The notes: generated by a model from the sequence alone, not told the origin. DNA of 40,093 nt from Chloroflexota bacterium (GCA_016189905.1 JACPRP010000064.1:1-40093); one strand, 5' to 3'. Positions 26,533 through 35,453 are shown, counted from the stretch's first letter. Made by a program: numbers and translations.

Positions 26533-26718
26533 AACTGCTATCCTTCCCTATTCAATCGCCAAAAGCCTGCCGACGAGTCGACTGACTTGGGTTGTTATCT
26601 ATCGAACCTGGCCGTGCAAAAAGGGCGGTGCCGCATCGGGCGGATCGCACGGCTTCAATTCCCGGATCGTGAACACGAAGAAAATCGCGTCAACTTGCCT
26701 CGCAGGCCACAAGATTTA

Positions 26719-26747
26719 ATTTTACATAATACGCTGGCCCTTGTCAA
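26719..26747 (-). promoter_or_regulatory. Internal promoter for rpmJ-rpsM-rpsK-rpsD-rpoA
   Basis: On the minus strand TTGACA (26747-26742), 17 bases, then TAAAAT (26724-26719). The -35 is perfect and lies five bases after the infA stop codon. Transcription would start near 26711, giving a leader of about 180 bases before rpmJ. This would let the alpha operon be expressed apart from the spc genes. Confidence 0.75.
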
Positions 26748-26751
26748 CGAT

Positions 26752-26973
26752 CTAGCCCTTCAGACGGTAGGTTATGCGCCCGCGTGTGAGATCGTATGGA
26801 GAAAGCTCTACGGTCACTCGGTCGCCGGGCAGGATCTTGATGAAATTCAGCCGAAGCTTGCCGGAAATATGGGCTAAGACCTTATGGCCAGTGGTCAACT
26901 CGACCCTGAACATGGCATTTGGCAACGCCTCAACCACTCTTCCTTCGACCTCGATTACGTCCTTTTTCGGCAT
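26752..26973 (-). CDS. infA: Translation initiation factor IF-1
   Basis: A 73-residue OB-fold protein that occupies the A site during initiation. It reads [20 protein letters not shown] and continues with [20 protein letters not shown], then [21 protein letters not shown]. The ATG at 26973 has AAGGT seven bases upstream. The site belongs to a 13-base tandem duplication that spans the map stop codon. Confidence 0.97.
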   Translation of the reverse strand: MPKKDVIEVEGRVVEALPNAMFRVELTTGHKVLAHISGKLRLNFIKILPGDRVTVELSPYDLTRGRITYRLKG

Positions 26974-26979
26974 TCTCAA

Positions 26980-27005
26980 TACCTTATACCTTTACCTTAT
27001 ACCTT
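26980..27005 (-). repeat. 13-bp perfect tandem duplication at the map-infA junction
   Basis: On the minus strand the unit AAGGTATAAGGTA occurs twice in a row (27005-26993 and 26992-26980). The first copy contains the map stop codon TAA, and the second supplies the ribosome site of infA. The duplication therefore doubles the AAGGT site. Confidence 0.85.
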
Positions 27006-27749
27006 CGTTAAGATCTCGGGGCCATCGCTCGTGATGGCGACCGTGTGTTCAAAGTGCGCCGAAAGACTGCCATCCTCCGTGACGACCGTCCACTTATCTT
27101 CTTTCACACGCGTTCTGAAGGTTCCCACGTTGACCATTGGTTCAAGAGCCAGAACCATGCCTGGCTGCAGCACCGGCCCACGATTCGGTGATCCGAAGTT
27201 TGGAATCTGCGGGTCTTCGTGCATGCTTCGGCCGATGCCATGGCCGACGTACTGCCGGACCACCGAGAACCCCAAGGATTCCACATAAGTCTGTATGGCC
27301 GACGATATATCGCCCAGACGCTTTCTCGGCCGTGCCTGTTCGATTCCTTTGCAGAGGGCTTCCTCGGTTACCCTGATAAGCTTGGCAGCGGTTGGCGTGA
27401 TCTTGCCGACGCCAACCGTCACCGCCGCATCGCCCTGGAGCCCCTGGTATATGACGCCGAAATCAAGGCTTATTATATCCCCCTCGTGCAATTTGCGGTT
27501 TGGGCTCGGGATACCGTGTACGACCTCATCGTTTATCGAAGCGCACAGCGACGCTGGATAACCATTGTATCCTTTGAAGGAAGGAATCGCTCCTTGTCTT
27601 ATGCAATGGTCGTATGCTAGCGTGTCGAGCTCGGCGGTTGTTACGCCCGGCTTGACTTTGCTCGTCAAAAGCGCCAGCGTTTCAGCCACGATCCGACCCG
27701 CTTCACGCATCAGGGCAACCTCTTCGGAAGTCTTGATGATGATGGCCAT
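26997..27749 (-). CDS. map: Methionine aminopeptidase, type I
   Basis: A 250-residue di-metal enzyme that removes the initiator methionine from new proteins. The family blocks are GYPASLCASINDEVVHGIP (substrate His), IISLDFGVIYQGLQGDAAVTV (two Asp ligands), GHGIGRSMHEDPQIPN (His ligand), LALEPMVNVG (Glu ligand) and TVVTEDGSLSAHFEHTVAI (last Glu). The length is typical for type I. It follows adk by 11 bases, and together with secY and infA it forms the standard middle of the superoperon. Confidence 0.97.
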   Translation of the reverse strand: MAIIIKTSEEVALMREAGRIVAETLALLTSKVKPGVTTAELDTLAYDHCIRQGAIPSFKGYNGYPASLCASINDEVVHGIPSPNRKLHEGDIISLDFGVIYQGLQGDAAVTVGVGKITPTAAKLIRVTEEALCKGIEQARPRKRLGDISSAIQTYVESLGFSVVRQYVGHGIGRSMHEDPQIPNFGSPNRGPVLQPGMVLALEPMVNVGTFRTRVKEDKWTVVTEDGSLSAHFEHTVAITSDGPEILTKV

Positions 27750-27760
27750 CTACTCGGTGC

Positions 27761-28405
27761 CTATCGCTGAAGAACCGATAGAAGATCGCTCAAGACCAGC
27801 TCGATATCTTGCTCGCCATTGATGTCGACTAGCACGCCGGCCTGGCCATAGTAGTCGATCAACGGTGCGGTTTGCTCGTTATAGACATCGAGCCTTTTGC
27901 GTGCCGTCTCCACCGTGTCGTCAGCCCGCTGATAGAGCTCGCCACCGCATTCATCGCACGCCCCTGCTTTCTTCGGTGGTCGGCTGCTCTCATGGAAGCT
28001 GGCCTGGCAGTTACGACAAATCCAACGGCCTGAAAGCCGACGGATGAGTTCTTGCTCCGACACGTCGATGGAGAGCACTTTGTCGATCTTCTTGTCCATT
28101 TCTTTCAGAGCGTCGTCAAGGGCTCGCGCCTGCTCGATTGTACGCGGAAAGCCATCGAGAATCGCCCCCTGCTGGCAATCAGGCTTCGCCAATCGCTCTT
28201 TGACCATCGCTATGGTCACCTCGTCAGGCACGAGAACGCCGCGGTCCATATACGACTTGGCTAGCAATCCAAGCTCGGTACCTTGCTTCAAATTGTCGCG
28301 GAAAAGGTCGCCAGAGGCGACGTGTGCCAGATCAAGCTTCTCTGCCAGAACGTGAGCCTGGGTGCCCTTGCCTGCCCCTGGCGCTCCGAGTAGCATAACG
28401 TACAC
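27761..28405 (-). CDS. adk: Adenylate kinase with zinc-type lid
   Basis: A 214-residue enzyme interconverting ATP, ADP and AMP. The P-loop is LLGAPGAGKGTQA, the AMP site includes HVASGDLFRDN and LDGFPRTIEQA, and the lid (about 125-165) holds four cysteines as CRNC and CDEC, the structural zinc form. GTG start at 28405, four bases after GGGAGGGG. It lies between secY and map, its usual place. Confidence 0.97.
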   Translation of the reverse strand: MYVMLLGAPGAGKGTQAHVLAEKLDLAHVASGDLFRDNLKQGTELGLLAKSYMDRGVLVPDEVTIAMVKERLAKPDCQQGAILDGFPRTIEQARALDDALKEMDKKIDKVLSIDVSEQELIRRLSGRWICRNCQASFHESSRPPKKAGACDECGGELYQRADDTVETARKRLDVYNEQTAPLIDYYGQAGVLVDINGEQDIELVLSDLLSVLQR

Positions 28406-28451
28406 GAATCCCCTCCCTTTTAAGAGCCCCTCACGACACCGTGAAAGGCAC

Positions 28452-29744
28452 CTACTTAATAAAGCCTTCGTAGTGGCGCATCAACAACTGGGCTTCCAGT
28501 TGCTTCATAGTGTCAAGTACCACACCGACGACGATGAGCAATCCGGTGCTGCTCAGGATGAGCGTTGTTCCCAGGCCCTGCGTGAAAAATGGTAGAATCG
28601 CCACCGCGCCGAGGAAGATCGCTCCGAGCCAGGTTATCTTATTCAATACCTTATTCAAATATTCGGCTGTGGGTCTGCCCGGCCTTATTCCTGGTACAAA
28701 ACCGCCGTATTTCTGTAGATTTTCTGCCAGGTTCTGTTGTTGGAATATCACCATCGTGTAAAAGAAGGTGAATCCGACGACTAGAATGAAATATAGCGCC
28801 CAATAGATGGGGGCGTTCGGGCTAAACGTGTTGGCGACGAACTGAGCTACCGACGCGACGAACTGATCCCCCGACGACGTGAAGTAGCTTGCTATGGTGC
28901 CAGGAAACAGCATAATCGACATAGCGAAGATAAGCGGTATCATCCCGGCCGAGTTAACGCGCAGAGGGATGTGAGTGCTACCGCCGCCGTACATCTTGTT
29001 GCCCCGCAACCGCTTGGCATATTGGACAGGTATTCGGCGCTGTGCTTCCTGAACGACGACGATGGCCGCAACGGTGACCACGCCCAGAACTATGAATGCT
29101 AGGGGGGCAAACAGATTACTTTCGCCCGTGGTTGCTCGGGTTATCATCTGGCCGATCAGCTGCGGCATCTTGGCCACAATACCGCCAAAGATGATGATCG
29201 ATACTCCGTTTCCGATGCCGTTCTCGGTGATCAGTTCTCCGAGCCATACCAGGAGAATGGTCCCCGCGCTCATCGTCAGAACCATCGCCACGGTCGGCAG
29301 CAGTGTATCTGGGCCAAGCCCGAAGCTGCTGATGATGCCCTGGCTGTTCAGCAAAGCTGCTGTCCCATAGCCTTGCATCGCAGCAAGCGGAACAGTCAGC
29401 CAATGAGTATACTGGTTTATTCTCTTTCGCCCAGCGTCCCCTTCTTTAGAGAGTTCCTGTAGCTGAGGGATTATGGGCACAAGCAACTGCATAATGATGG
29501 AGCTTGTGATGTAAGGATACACGCCCATCGCTGCGACGGAGAAGTTCGTCATTGCCCCGCCAGAGAAAAGGTCGAGCATACCCATCAACTGGTTGCTCTG
29601 AAACAGTTGTTGGAGCTTGAAAAGATCTACCCCGGGCAAGGGCACATGGGCTATGAAGCGAAAGATCACCAAGATTGAGAAGGTGAAAATGAGCTTTCGC
29701 CTCACGTCCGGTAATCTGAATGCGTTTAGCATTGCTTGAATCAT
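28452..29744 (-). CDS. secY: Preprotein translocase subunit SecY
   Basis: A 430-residue channel protein of the Sec translocon in the cytoplasmic membrane. Ten membrane helices can be traced. Family blocks include AHVPLPGVD in the first loop (plug region), [33 protein letters not shown] and [17 protein letters not shown]. The ATG has GAGAGGT eight bases upstream. It lies between rplO and adk in the spc order. Its likeness to Chloroflexota SecY is one reason for the suggested phylum. Confidence 0.97.
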   Translation of the reverse strand: MIQAMLNAFRLPDVRRKLIFTFSILVIFRFIAHVPLPGVDLFKLQQLFQSNQLMGMLDLFSGGAMTNFSVAAMGVYPYITSSIIMQLLVPIIPQLQELSKEGDAGRKRINQYTHWLTVPLAAMQGYGTAALLNSQGIISSFGLGPDTLLPTVAMVLTMSAGTILLVWLGELITENGIGNGVSIIIFGGIVAKMPQLIGQMITRATTGESNLFAPLAFIVLGVVTVAAIVVVQEAQRRIPVQYAKRLRGNKMYGGGSTHIPLRVNSAGMIPLIFAMSIMLFPGTIASYFTSSGDQFVASVAQFVANTFSPNAPIYWALYFILVVGFTFFYTMVIFQQQNLAENLQKYGGFVPGIRPGRPTAEYLNKVLNKITWLGAIFLGAVAILPFFTQGLGTTLILSSTGLLIVVGVVLDTMKQLEAQLLMRHYEGFIK

Positions 29745-29783
29745 AAGATACTACCTCTCGGAATCAGCCGGCAGTGGGCACCT

Positions 29784-30281
29784 TTAGGAGCCCGAACCGG
29801 CTTCCTCACTAGCCGCCTCTTTTTCCGGTTTTTCACCAAGCTTGGCCGCCGCGCCGCCGGCAGCTTTGATCTTGGCCTCCGCGCTTTCCGAAAACGCGTG
29901 TGCGGACACTCGCAACGCCCGATCGATGGCGCCGTGACCCAATACCTTAACGGGCTTGTTGGCAGACTTGATCAGCCCCGCCCTGGCCATCTCAGCCGGG
30001 CCAACTGCTGCGTCTGGTGGAAAGATCGCCAATCTACCCAGGTTGAGTTCTTGAAACTCGATTCTGAATATGTTCGTAAAGCCGCGCTTATGTGGCAGGC
30101 GCTGAATCAATGGAAGCTGGCCGCCCTCGAAGCGCGGGTTGATGCCCCTGCCTGATCGAGCCTTCTGCCCTTTAGTGCCTTTGCCGGCGGTCTTGACCAG
30201 GCCGGAACCATGACCTCGCCCGACGCGCGTGCGCTTCCGTTTGGCGCCCGGCGCAGGCTTGAGCTCGTGCATCCTCAGCAT
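29784..30281 (-). CDS. rplO: 50S ribosomal protein L15
   Basis: A 165-residue late-assembly protein of the large subunit. It begins MLRMHELKPAPGAKRKRTRV and continues GRGHGSGLVKTAGKGTKGQKARSG, and ends with a charged Ala/Glu-rich extension (KLGEKPEKEAASEEAGSGS) of about 25 residues beyond the common end. An ATG three codons later is also possible. It follows rpmD directly and precedes secY. Confidence 0.96.
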   Translation of the reverse strand: MLRMHELKPAPGAKRKRTRVGRGHGSGLVKTAGKGTKGQKARSGRGINPRFEGGQLPLIQRLPHKRGFTNIFRIEFQELNLGRLAIFPPDAAVGPAEMARAGLIKSANKPVKVLGHGAIDRALRVSAHAFSESAEAKIKAAGGAAAKLGEKPEKEAASEEAGSGS

Positions 30282-30288
30282 AACAGTA

Positions 30289-30474
30289 CTACTCCTCTAT
30301 TTCCTGGACCTCTAGCAAGTGGCGGACTTTGTTGATCATACCCCTGATGGATGGGGTATCAGGTTGCTCGACACTATGATTCAATCGTCTGAGCCCGAGC
30401 GCCTCTATCGTCGCCTTCTGGTCCTTCGAATATCCAATGGCGCTCTTGACCCAGGTAATCCTCACTTTGCCCAC
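30289..30474 (-). CDS. rpmD: 50S ribosomal protein L30
   Basis: A 61-residue protein of the large subunit. It reads [20 protein letters not shown], then [19 protein letters not shown] and [17 protein letters not shown], the complete family pattern. Its GTG follows the TAA of rpsE with no base between, so translation is probably coupled. Confidence 0.96.
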   Translation of the reverse strand: MGKVRITWVKSAIGYSKDQKATIEALGLRRLNHSVEQPDTPSIRGMINKVRHLLEVQEIEE

Positions 30475-31158
30475 TTAGCTCTCCCTCCCCGGCCCGGAAC
30501 TAGGGCCACCTATGGGGCGTGGCCTCGCTTCGCCTGCAGGTCTTGGGCCCCTCCTGCCCTCTGGCTGAGGAAAGCGATCCCTACCCCTGGGGCGGCCCCC
30601 TGCCATCGCCGGCACGGCTTCTGGCCGCACGGGGGTAGCTGCCGCAGCCGTAGCCGCGCGGCGGATCCTCGATCCGGTCGGTCGGCCTCGCTTCTGGGCC
30701 TCGACTTCTGCCTCTTTCAGTTGCCCGAGCCCAAGCACAGTTGCCTGCGCGACGTTGATGGGGTTGGCGCTCCCGAGCGACTTCGTGAGAATGTCCTTGA
30801 TGCCGGCAAGCTCGACGACGGCGCGCACTGCCCCGCCCGCAATCACTCCTGTTCCAGAAGATGCGGGTTTCAGCAACACTTTGGCGGCGCCAAAATTGCT
30901 GATGATCTCGTGTGGTATGGTCGATTCAACCAGGGGGACTTTAATGAGGTGTTTCTTAGCGTCCTCGGCCCCTTTTCGAATGGCATCCGGAACCTCGTTG
31001 GCCTTTCCGAGTCCAACTCCGACATGACCAGCGCGATCTCCTACGACCACCACTGTGCTGAAGCTGAAGCGGCGACCACCTTTAACTACCATGGCCACGC
31101 GGTTGATGGCCACCACTCGTTCCTCAAGATTCAATTCGCTCGCGTTTAATCTCGGCAT
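30475..31158 (-). CDS. rpsE: 30S ribosomal protein S5 with extended C-terminus
   Basis: The S5 protein helps decoding accuracy and mRNA unwinding at the entry tunnel. The double-stranded-RNA-binding domain is [20 protein letters not shown] and the second domain has [19 protein letters not shown] and the [13 protein letters not shown] block. The common protein is about 165 residues. Here residues 158-227 add a low-complexity tail rich in Pro, Arg, Gly and Ala. The ATG stands three bases after GGAGGG. Confidence 0.96.
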   Translation of the reverse strand: MPRLNASELNLEERVVAINRVAMVVKGGRRFSFSTVVVVGDRAGHVGVGLGKANEVPDAIRKGAEDAKKHLIKVPLVESTIPHEIISNFGAAKVLLKPASSGTGVIAGGAVRAVVELAGIKDILTKSLGSANPINVAQATVLGLGQLKEAEVEAQKRGRPTGSRIRRAATAAAATPVRPEAVPAMAGGRPRGRDRFPQPEGRRGPRPAGEARPRPIGGPSSGPGRES

Positions 31159-31177
31159 TATCCCTCCTGATAGAACG

Positions 31178-31235
31178 CCCGATACCGTGAGATCTACGTG
31201 CTGCCTTGCATATCGAACAGTCTCGCGGTGTCGGG
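31178..31235. repeat. Near-perfect inverted repeat between rplR and rpsE
   Basis: Arms of 15 bases (31178-31192 and 31221-31235) pair at 13 positions around a 28-base loop. In the transcript (minus strand) the two mismatches are C-A. The hairpin lies in the 104-base gap before the S5 ribosome site, with no T-run, so it is not a terminator. It may affect mRNA processing or translation. Confidence 0.5.
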
Positions 31236-31262
31236 TTCCCGTTGTAAGCTGTCAAAGCTCGA

Positions 31263-31631
31263 CTAGAACTGGAGTCCCGCGGCCCTGGCTGCTTCAGCCA
31301 ACGCCTTCACACGGCCATGGTACTGGTAACCGCCACGGTCGAAAACCACCCTGTTTATGCCCAGCTTCAGGGCGCGTTGTGCTATCGTTTCGCCCACGAC
31401 TTCGGCTTCGCGTGTCTTCCGAACGCCATCAAGGCTCGATCGTATCTGTGGCTCGACCGTGGAGGCAGCCGCCAGCGTATGTCCCTCGATGTCGTTGATT
31501 ATCTGAGCGTATATGTGTCCCAGGCTTCTGAATATGGCGAGACGTGGCCGCTCTGGAGTTCCACTCACCTTGGCGCGGACACGCCGATGTCGCCTTGCTC
31601 TTGCTGCCAGAGGACCTGTTATTCTACCCAT
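31263..31631 (-). CDS. rplR: 50S ribosomal protein L18
   Basis: A 122-residue 5S rRNA-binding protein. It shows the motif [20 protein letters not shown], the strand [19 protein letters not shown], and the ending [20 protein letters not shown] followed by ARAAGLQF. Length and order (rplF-rplR-rpsE) agree with the family. Confidence 0.97.
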   Translation of the reverse strand: MGRITGPLAARARRHRRVRAKVSGTPERPRLAIFRSLGHIYAQIINDIEGHTLAAASTVEPQIRSSLDGVRKTREAEVVGETIAQRALKLGINRVVFDRGGYQYHGRVKALAEAARAAGLQF

Positions 31632-31653
31632 TTCGTATTATACCTCTTCCAGC

Positions 31654-32241
31654 CTACTTCCGACCCTTGCCGGCCTTGCCTGCTTTACCGGCCTTGCGGC
31701 GGACGCGCTCGCCACGATATTTGAGCCCTTTGCCTTTATAGGGTTCGACTGCCCTCAAGGCCCGTATCTTCGCCGCCAGCTCTCCGACGGCTTCTTTGTC
31801 TATTCCGGACACCGCAAATCTGGCCGATAACCATTCATTGGCTGCGGTCGGAGTAAAGGTTTCAACGCCGGTAATCTCTATGCCTGGTGGCGGCACGATT
31901 TCCACTGGATGAGAGTAACCCAGTTGCATGAGAAGCTTGTTGGGCTGTTTCGAAACGCGATAACCTACACCGCTAAGCTCCATGACCTTTTGAAAACCCT
32001 GGGTAACTCCAGTCACCATATTAGCCAGGAGGCTGCGCGTTAGACCGTGAAGCGCACGATGAAATCCCCTATCGGTCGGACGCTCGACGACAAGTTTTCC
32101 ATCATCCATCGTAATGTTGATGTCAGGATGGAAAGCTCTGGTAAGCTGCCCCTTTGGGCCGGTGACCGTTACCTTATGATCTTTAATGTCAACTTTGACA
32201 CCTTCTGGAATTGGAATCGGCATTCTCCCGATCCTTGACAC
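31654..32241 (-). CDS. rplF: 50S ribosomal protein L6
   Basis: A 195-residue protein near the GTPase centre of the large subunit. It begins MSRIGRMPIPIPEGVKVDIK and includes LSGVGYRVSKQPNKLLMQLG, and the RNA-binding end PYKGKGLKYRGERVRRKAGK followed by a Gly/Lys repeat (AGKAGKAGKGRK) slightly longer than usual. GTG start six bases after GGAGG. Confidence 0.97.
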   Translation of the reverse strand: MSRIGRMPIPIPEGVKVDIKDHKVTVTGPKGQLTRAFHPDINITMDDGKLVVERPTDRGFHRALHGLTRSLLANMVTGVTQGFQKVMELSGVGYRVSKQPNKLLMQLGYSHPVEIVPPPGIEITGVETFTPTAANEWLSARFAVSGIDKEAVGELAAKIRALRAVEPYKGKGLKYRGERVRRKAGKAGKAGKGRK

Positions 32242-32276
32242 TGTAAACCTCCTAATCCAAAGACTCGCCAGCTAGC

Positions 32277-32675
32277 CTACCAGATGTAGCAGATAACTTC
32301 GCCACCCAGGTTCATTCGTCGCGCTTGCTGAGCGGTCATAATACCCCGTGGCGTCGAGACTATGGCTATGCCCAGTCCGCCCAAAACGCGGGGCATCTCT
32401 CTGCTCTTTGCATAAACGCGCAATCCTGGCCTGCTGACGCGTCGCAGCCCGCCCAATACCGGCTCCTTCTTGCCCGTGTAGCTGAGGTAAACCTTCAGCG
32501 TTTTCTGTGGCGCATCCTTCAGTATCTCAAAGTCCCTGATGAACCCTTCCTCCTTGAGGATTCGGGCTATCGCTATCTTCATTCTCGATGCGGGCACTAG
32601 AGTAGACTCGTGCCGGGCCATTATCGCATTTCTGATACGGGTTAACATATCAGCTATCGGATCTGTCACGCTCAC
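32277..32675 (-). CDS. rpsH: 30S ribosomal protein S8
   Basis: A 132-residue primary binding protein of the 16S central domain; in E. coli it represses the spc operon. It begins [20 protein letters not shown] and has the C-terminal family block [20 protein letters not shown] followed by EVICYIW. GTG start eight bases after AAGGAGG. A gap of 135 bases with a 7-bp stem hairpin (32743-32764) separates it from rpsN. Confidence 0.97.
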   Translation of the reverse strand: MSVTDPIADMLTRIRNAIMARHESTLVPASRMKIAIARILKEEGFIRDFEILKDAPQKTLKVYLSYTGKKEPVLGGLRRVSRPGLRVYAKSREMPRVLGGLGIAIVSTPRGIMTAQQARRMNLGGEVICYIW

Positions 32676-32810
32676 TCAAAAATCCTCCTTGTTGCAGGCC
32701 GGTTTGACGTGGCTCTGCGGATTTGCTTCCCTGGAAAACCACGCTGCACACCTCGGAGTGCAGCCGCTTTTGCCAAGTCTGCCTTTCTCAGATGCCGCGC
32801 GAGGCCGACC

Positions 32811-32996
32811 TTACCAACTCGATTTGACTACACCAGGTATTTCGCCAGCCAGTGCGAGCTTACGGAAGCAGATACGGCACATACCAAACTTTCGCATGTA
32901 CGCGCGCGGTCGGCCGCAGAGCTTGCAACGATTGTGCTGCTGGATACTATACTTCGGTGTCCGTTCTGCTTTTGCGATTTTAGACTTCTTTGCCAC
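32811..32996 (-). CDS. rpsN: 30S ribosomal protein S14, zinc-ribbon type
   Basis: A 61-residue small-subunit head protein in the short zinc form (type Z). Cys24, Cys27, Cys40 and Cys43 in [20 protein letters not shown] and RICF bind zinc. The end [13 protein letters not shown] is typical. The zinc-free long form of E. coli is absent here. GTG start four bases after AAGGAG. Order rplE-rpsN-rpsH is standard. Confidence 0.97.
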   Translation of the reverse strand: MAKKSKIAKAERTPKYSIQQHNRCKLCGRPRAYMRKFGMCRICFRKLALAGEIPGVVKSSW

Positions 32997-33092
32997 GTTT
33001 CTCCTTCTTGTTGATCAGAATTAACAAGGCTGGCGCATCGTCACCGTCTATTATCGGGTGGCCCTGGTCACGCACCTCGAACAAGATTGCTC

Positions 33093-33635
33093 TCAGCTTC
33101 TGAAAGGCATGCCCAGCAGATGTAGCAGCCTGCGGGCTTCGTCATCGGTCCTTGCCGATGTCACGACGGTGACCTCCAGGCCCCGCAGCCTGTCGATCTT
33201 ATCATACTCTATTTCAGGAAAGATCAGTTGCTCTTTCAGACCCAGTGTAAAATTGCCACGGCCATCGAATCCTTTAGGCGAGACGCCGCGGAAGTCACGC
33301 AATCGCGGCAAGGCCACGTTAAAGAGCTTGTCCAGGAAATCCCACATTCGGTCGCCCCTGAGCGTAACCATTACTCCGATCGGCATTCCAGTTCGCACCT
33401 TGAAGGCAGCTATGGACTTCCTGGCGCGAGTAATGACTGGATGCTGTCCGGTTATAGAACCGATGTCCTTAACTGTGGCGTCGAGGGCTCGGGCGTTGGT
33501 GATAGCCTCGCCAAGACCGACGTTAATGACAACCTTGTCTATGCGAGGAACTTGCATAATGTTGCCGTAGGCAAACTCTTGCATGAGCGCCGGAACAACT
33601 TCTCTCTGGTATTTTTCTTTCAGTCTTGCCACCAT
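33093..33635 (-). CDS. rplE: 50S ribosomal protein L5
   Basis: A 180-residue 5S rRNA-binding protein forming an inter-subunit bridge. It has [55 protein letters not shown] and [20 protein letters not shown]. Two adjacent starts compete: ATG 33635, one or two bases after GGAGGGA, and GTG 33632, which gives exactly the usual MARLKEKY and 179 residues. The frame begins 16 bases after the rplX stop, or less if an upstream ATG at 33644 is used. Confidence 0.96.
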   Translation of the reverse strand: MVARLKEKYQREVVPALMQEFAYGNIMQVPRIDKVVINVGLGEAITNARALDATVKDIGSITGQHPVITRARKSIAAFKVRTGMPIGVMVTLRGDRMWDFLDKLFNVALPRLRDFRGVSPKGFDGRGNFTLGLKEQLIFPEIEYDKIDRLRGLEVTVVTSARTDDEARRLLHLLGMPFRS

Positions 33636-33650
33636 TCCCTCCATCAAGCC

Positions 33651-33962
33651 CTATCCGATAACTTCGCCGCACGCTTTGCAGAACCGCACTTTTGTGCCAT
33701 CACCGAGTAAACGCATTCCTACTCTTGTTGGTCTATCGCATTTGCCACAGATAAGGGCAACGTTGGATACCTGGATAGGGGCCTCTTGCTCGATAATACC
33801 GGCCTGCCGCACATTTGGCTTAGGCTTTGTATGGCGCTTGACAATGTTTACGCCGGAAACGAGGACTTTCTGCTCAGCAGGGAAGGCGCGGTGCACCTTG
33901 CCTCTCTTGCCTTTGTCCTTTCCGGCGATGACTAGTACCGTATCTTCTTTCTTTATTCTCAC
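33651..33962 (-). CDS. rplX: 50S ribosomal protein L24
   Basis: A 103-residue assembly-initiator protein near the tunnel exit. It begins MRIKKEDTVLVIAGKDKGKR, the KOW motif, and continues GVNIVKRHTKPKPNVRQAGI. The last part carries a CxxC pair twice (CGKC and CKAC), a zinc-type end found in some bacterial L24. GTG start behind AAGGAG. A perfect 24-bp hairpin lies just upstream. Confidence 0.96.
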   Translation of the reverse strand: MRIKKEDTVLVIAGKDKGKRGKVHRAFPAEQKVLVSGVNIVKRHTKPKPNVRQAGIIEQEAPIQVSNVALICGKCDRPTRVGMRLLGDGTKVRFCKACGEVIG

Positions 33963-33980
33963 TTCAAACTCTCCTTGTCG

Positions 33981-34036
33981 CTGGCCAACGGACTGAATCA
34001 GTCTAGCAGTCGAGACTGATTCAGTCCGTTGGCCAG
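33981..34036. repeat. Perfect 24-bp inverted repeat between rplN and rplX
   Basis: The 24 bases at 33981-34004 are exactly reverse-complementary to 34013-34036, around an eight-base loop. The arms themselves contain GACTGAATCAGTC, which is nearly self-complementary. No T-run follows on the transcribed strand; the next bases lead to the rplX ribosome site. It is therefore not a standard terminator. It fills nearly the whole of the 80-base gap. Confidence 0.95.
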
Positions 34037-34042
34037 CAGTCC

Positions 34043-34411
34043 CTAGAGGACCTCTGGCGCTAAGGATATAATCTTCATAAAGTTCTTATCGCGCAGCTCG
34101 CGAGCCACCGGGCCGAATATGCGGGTTCCCTTTGGGTTTTTCTTGTCTGTCAATATCACGGCGGCATTCTCGTCAAACTTGATGTATGAGCCATCGGGGC
34201 GCCCGTATTCCTTAGCGGTTCGCACAATGACCGCCGTCACCACATCACCCTTTTTCACGGCGCCGCCTGGCACGGCCTGCTTGACGGAAGCGATTATGAT
34301 ATCTCCGACTTCAGCATATTTCTTGTTTGAACCACCCATCACGCGTATGCACAGTAGCTGACGCGCTCCGGTGTTATCGGCCACCTTCAGCCTACTCAAT
34401 GGTTGAATCAT
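34043..34411 (-). CDS. rplN: 50S ribosomal protein L14
   Basis: A 122-residue protein at the subunit interface. It begins [20 protein letters not shown] and has [20 protein letters not shown] and the ending [20 protein letters not shown]. Length 122 is the family norm. The ATG has AGGAG about eight bases upstream. Confidence 0.97.
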   Translation of the reverse strand: MIQPLSRLKVADNTGARQLLCIRVMGGSNKKYAEVGDIIIASVKQAVPGGAVKKGDVVTAVIVRTAKEYGRPDGSYIKFDENAAVILTDKKNPKGTRIFGPVARELRDKNFMKIISLAPEVL

Positions 34412-34445
34412 GTTGATCTACTCCTGTGGACAGCCGAAGAAAAGG

Positions 34446-34715
34446 CTATTCGATCTGTCCGCCGCTCTTGATTATTTCGGCGAGTCGCCATCGCTTTTCC
34501 CTACTAAGCGGTCTGGTCTCGACTATCCGCACGATGTCGCCGATTTTGGCAGCACTGGTCTCGTCATGAACCTTAAACCTTCTGCTCTCTCGCAGCATAC
34601 GCCGATATAAGGGGTGTCGTCGCAGATGTTCTACCTCCACGACCACCGTCTTCTGCATCTTATCGCTTACGACGCGACCGATTTTGCCTTTTGCTACGTT
34701 CCTACCTTCCGTCAT
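34446..34715 (-). CDS. rpsQ: 30S ribosomal protein S17
   Basis: An 89-residue primary 16S-binding OB-fold protein. It shows GKIGRVVSDKMQKTVVVEVE, the block HPLYRRMLRESRRFKVHDE and GDIVRIVETRPLSREKRWRL. The ATG has GAGGAG close upstream. Order rpmC-rpsQ-rplN is standard. Confidence 0.96.
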   Translation of the reverse strand: MTEGRNVAKGKIGRVVSDKMQKTVVVEVEHLRRHPLYRRMLRESRRFKVHDETSAAKIGDIVRIVETRPLSREKRWRLAEIIKSGGQIE

Positions 34716-34764
34716 CTATGCTCCTCAGCGAAAATGCTTGTGGTTGACGTTCTCACGCGTTCCG

Positions 34765-34971
34765 CTAGCGAATTCCAGCTTCCTGAAGCTCACGCTCACG
34801 CAAGAGCGTTTTGATTCTGGCTATGTCCCTGCGGACCTGCGTCAGCCTACGATAGTTGGTCAACTGACGTGATGCCAACTGAAAACGAAGATTGAATAGC
34901 TCTCGATGCGCCTCTTCAACCTTCGTGCGCAACTCGCCAGTGTTTAGTTCGCGCAACTCCTTGGACTTCAT
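34765..34971 (-). CDS. rpmC: 50S ribosomal protein L29
   Basis: A 68-residue helical-hairpin protein at the tunnel exit, near the docking sites for SRP and trigger factor. It reads [20 protein letters not shown], then [16 protein letters not shown] and [15 protein letters not shown], the complete family pattern. GAGGT lies nine bases before the ATG. Confidence 0.96.
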   Translation of the reverse strand: MKSKELRELNTGELRTKVEEAHRELFNLRFQLASRQLTNYRRLTQVRRDIARIKTLLRERELQEAGIR

Positions 34972-35006
34972 CCGATCAATACCTCACAATGCCGTCCAGC
35001 CGCTTT

Positions 35007-35453
35007 CTAATCGGCGTCACTCTGGCTTTCTTCTTTTTCATCGGCCGATTCTTTGGTGACGAATTTCGTCGGAATCGGCAGCTTATGAGCGGCCAAGCGC
35101 AGCGCCTCTTTGGCAATATCCTCTTTGACGCCGCCAACCTCGAACAGAACGCGGCCCGGCTTTACCACCGCTACCCAGTGCGATGGGGCCCCCTTGCCGC
35201 TTCCCATACGTGTTTCGGCCGGCTTGGCAGTTACCGGCTTATCCGGAAAGATTCTAATCCAGACCTGACCCCCACGCTTAATGTGATGGGTAATAGCTCG
35301 TCGAGCCGCCTCGATTTGCCGGCTGTCTATCCAGGCCGCCTCTTGCGCCTGCAAGCCGAAATCTCCGAATGCTACCGTCGTTCCGCCCGTTGCCTTTCCT
35401 GACCTGCGTCCGCGGTGCGTTTTGCGGTGCTTTACCCTCTTCGGCATTAACAT
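35007..35453 (-). CDS. rplP: 50S ribosomal protein L16
   Basis: A 148-residue protein that positions A-site tRNA. It begins [20 protein letters not shown] and has the block [20 protein letters not shown]. The end ([14 protein letters not shown]) is an acidic extension of about ten residues over the common length. Order rpsC-rplP-rpmC is standard. Confidence 0.97.
   Translation of the reverse strand: MLMPKRVKHRKTHRGRRSGKATGGTTVAFGDFGLQAQEAAWIDSRQIEAARRAITHHIKRGGQVWIRIFPDKPVTAKPAETRMGSGKGAPSHWVAVVKPGRVLFEVGGVKEDIAKEALRLAAHKLPIPTKFVTKESADEKEESQSDAD

Noticed and set aside
26533..26718. tRNA or small RNA gene in the infA-rpmJ gap
   Set aside because: No cloverleaf or known RNA pattern was found; the stretch is described as a promoter leader.
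31227..31255. TTGACA before rpsE as a promoter
   Set aside because: The bases 17 positions downstream (GACACC) are not a -10 element.
31640..31648. TATAAT just before rplR as a promoter
   Set aside because: No -35 is present, it overlaps the rplR ribosome site region, and a start there would remove the leader.
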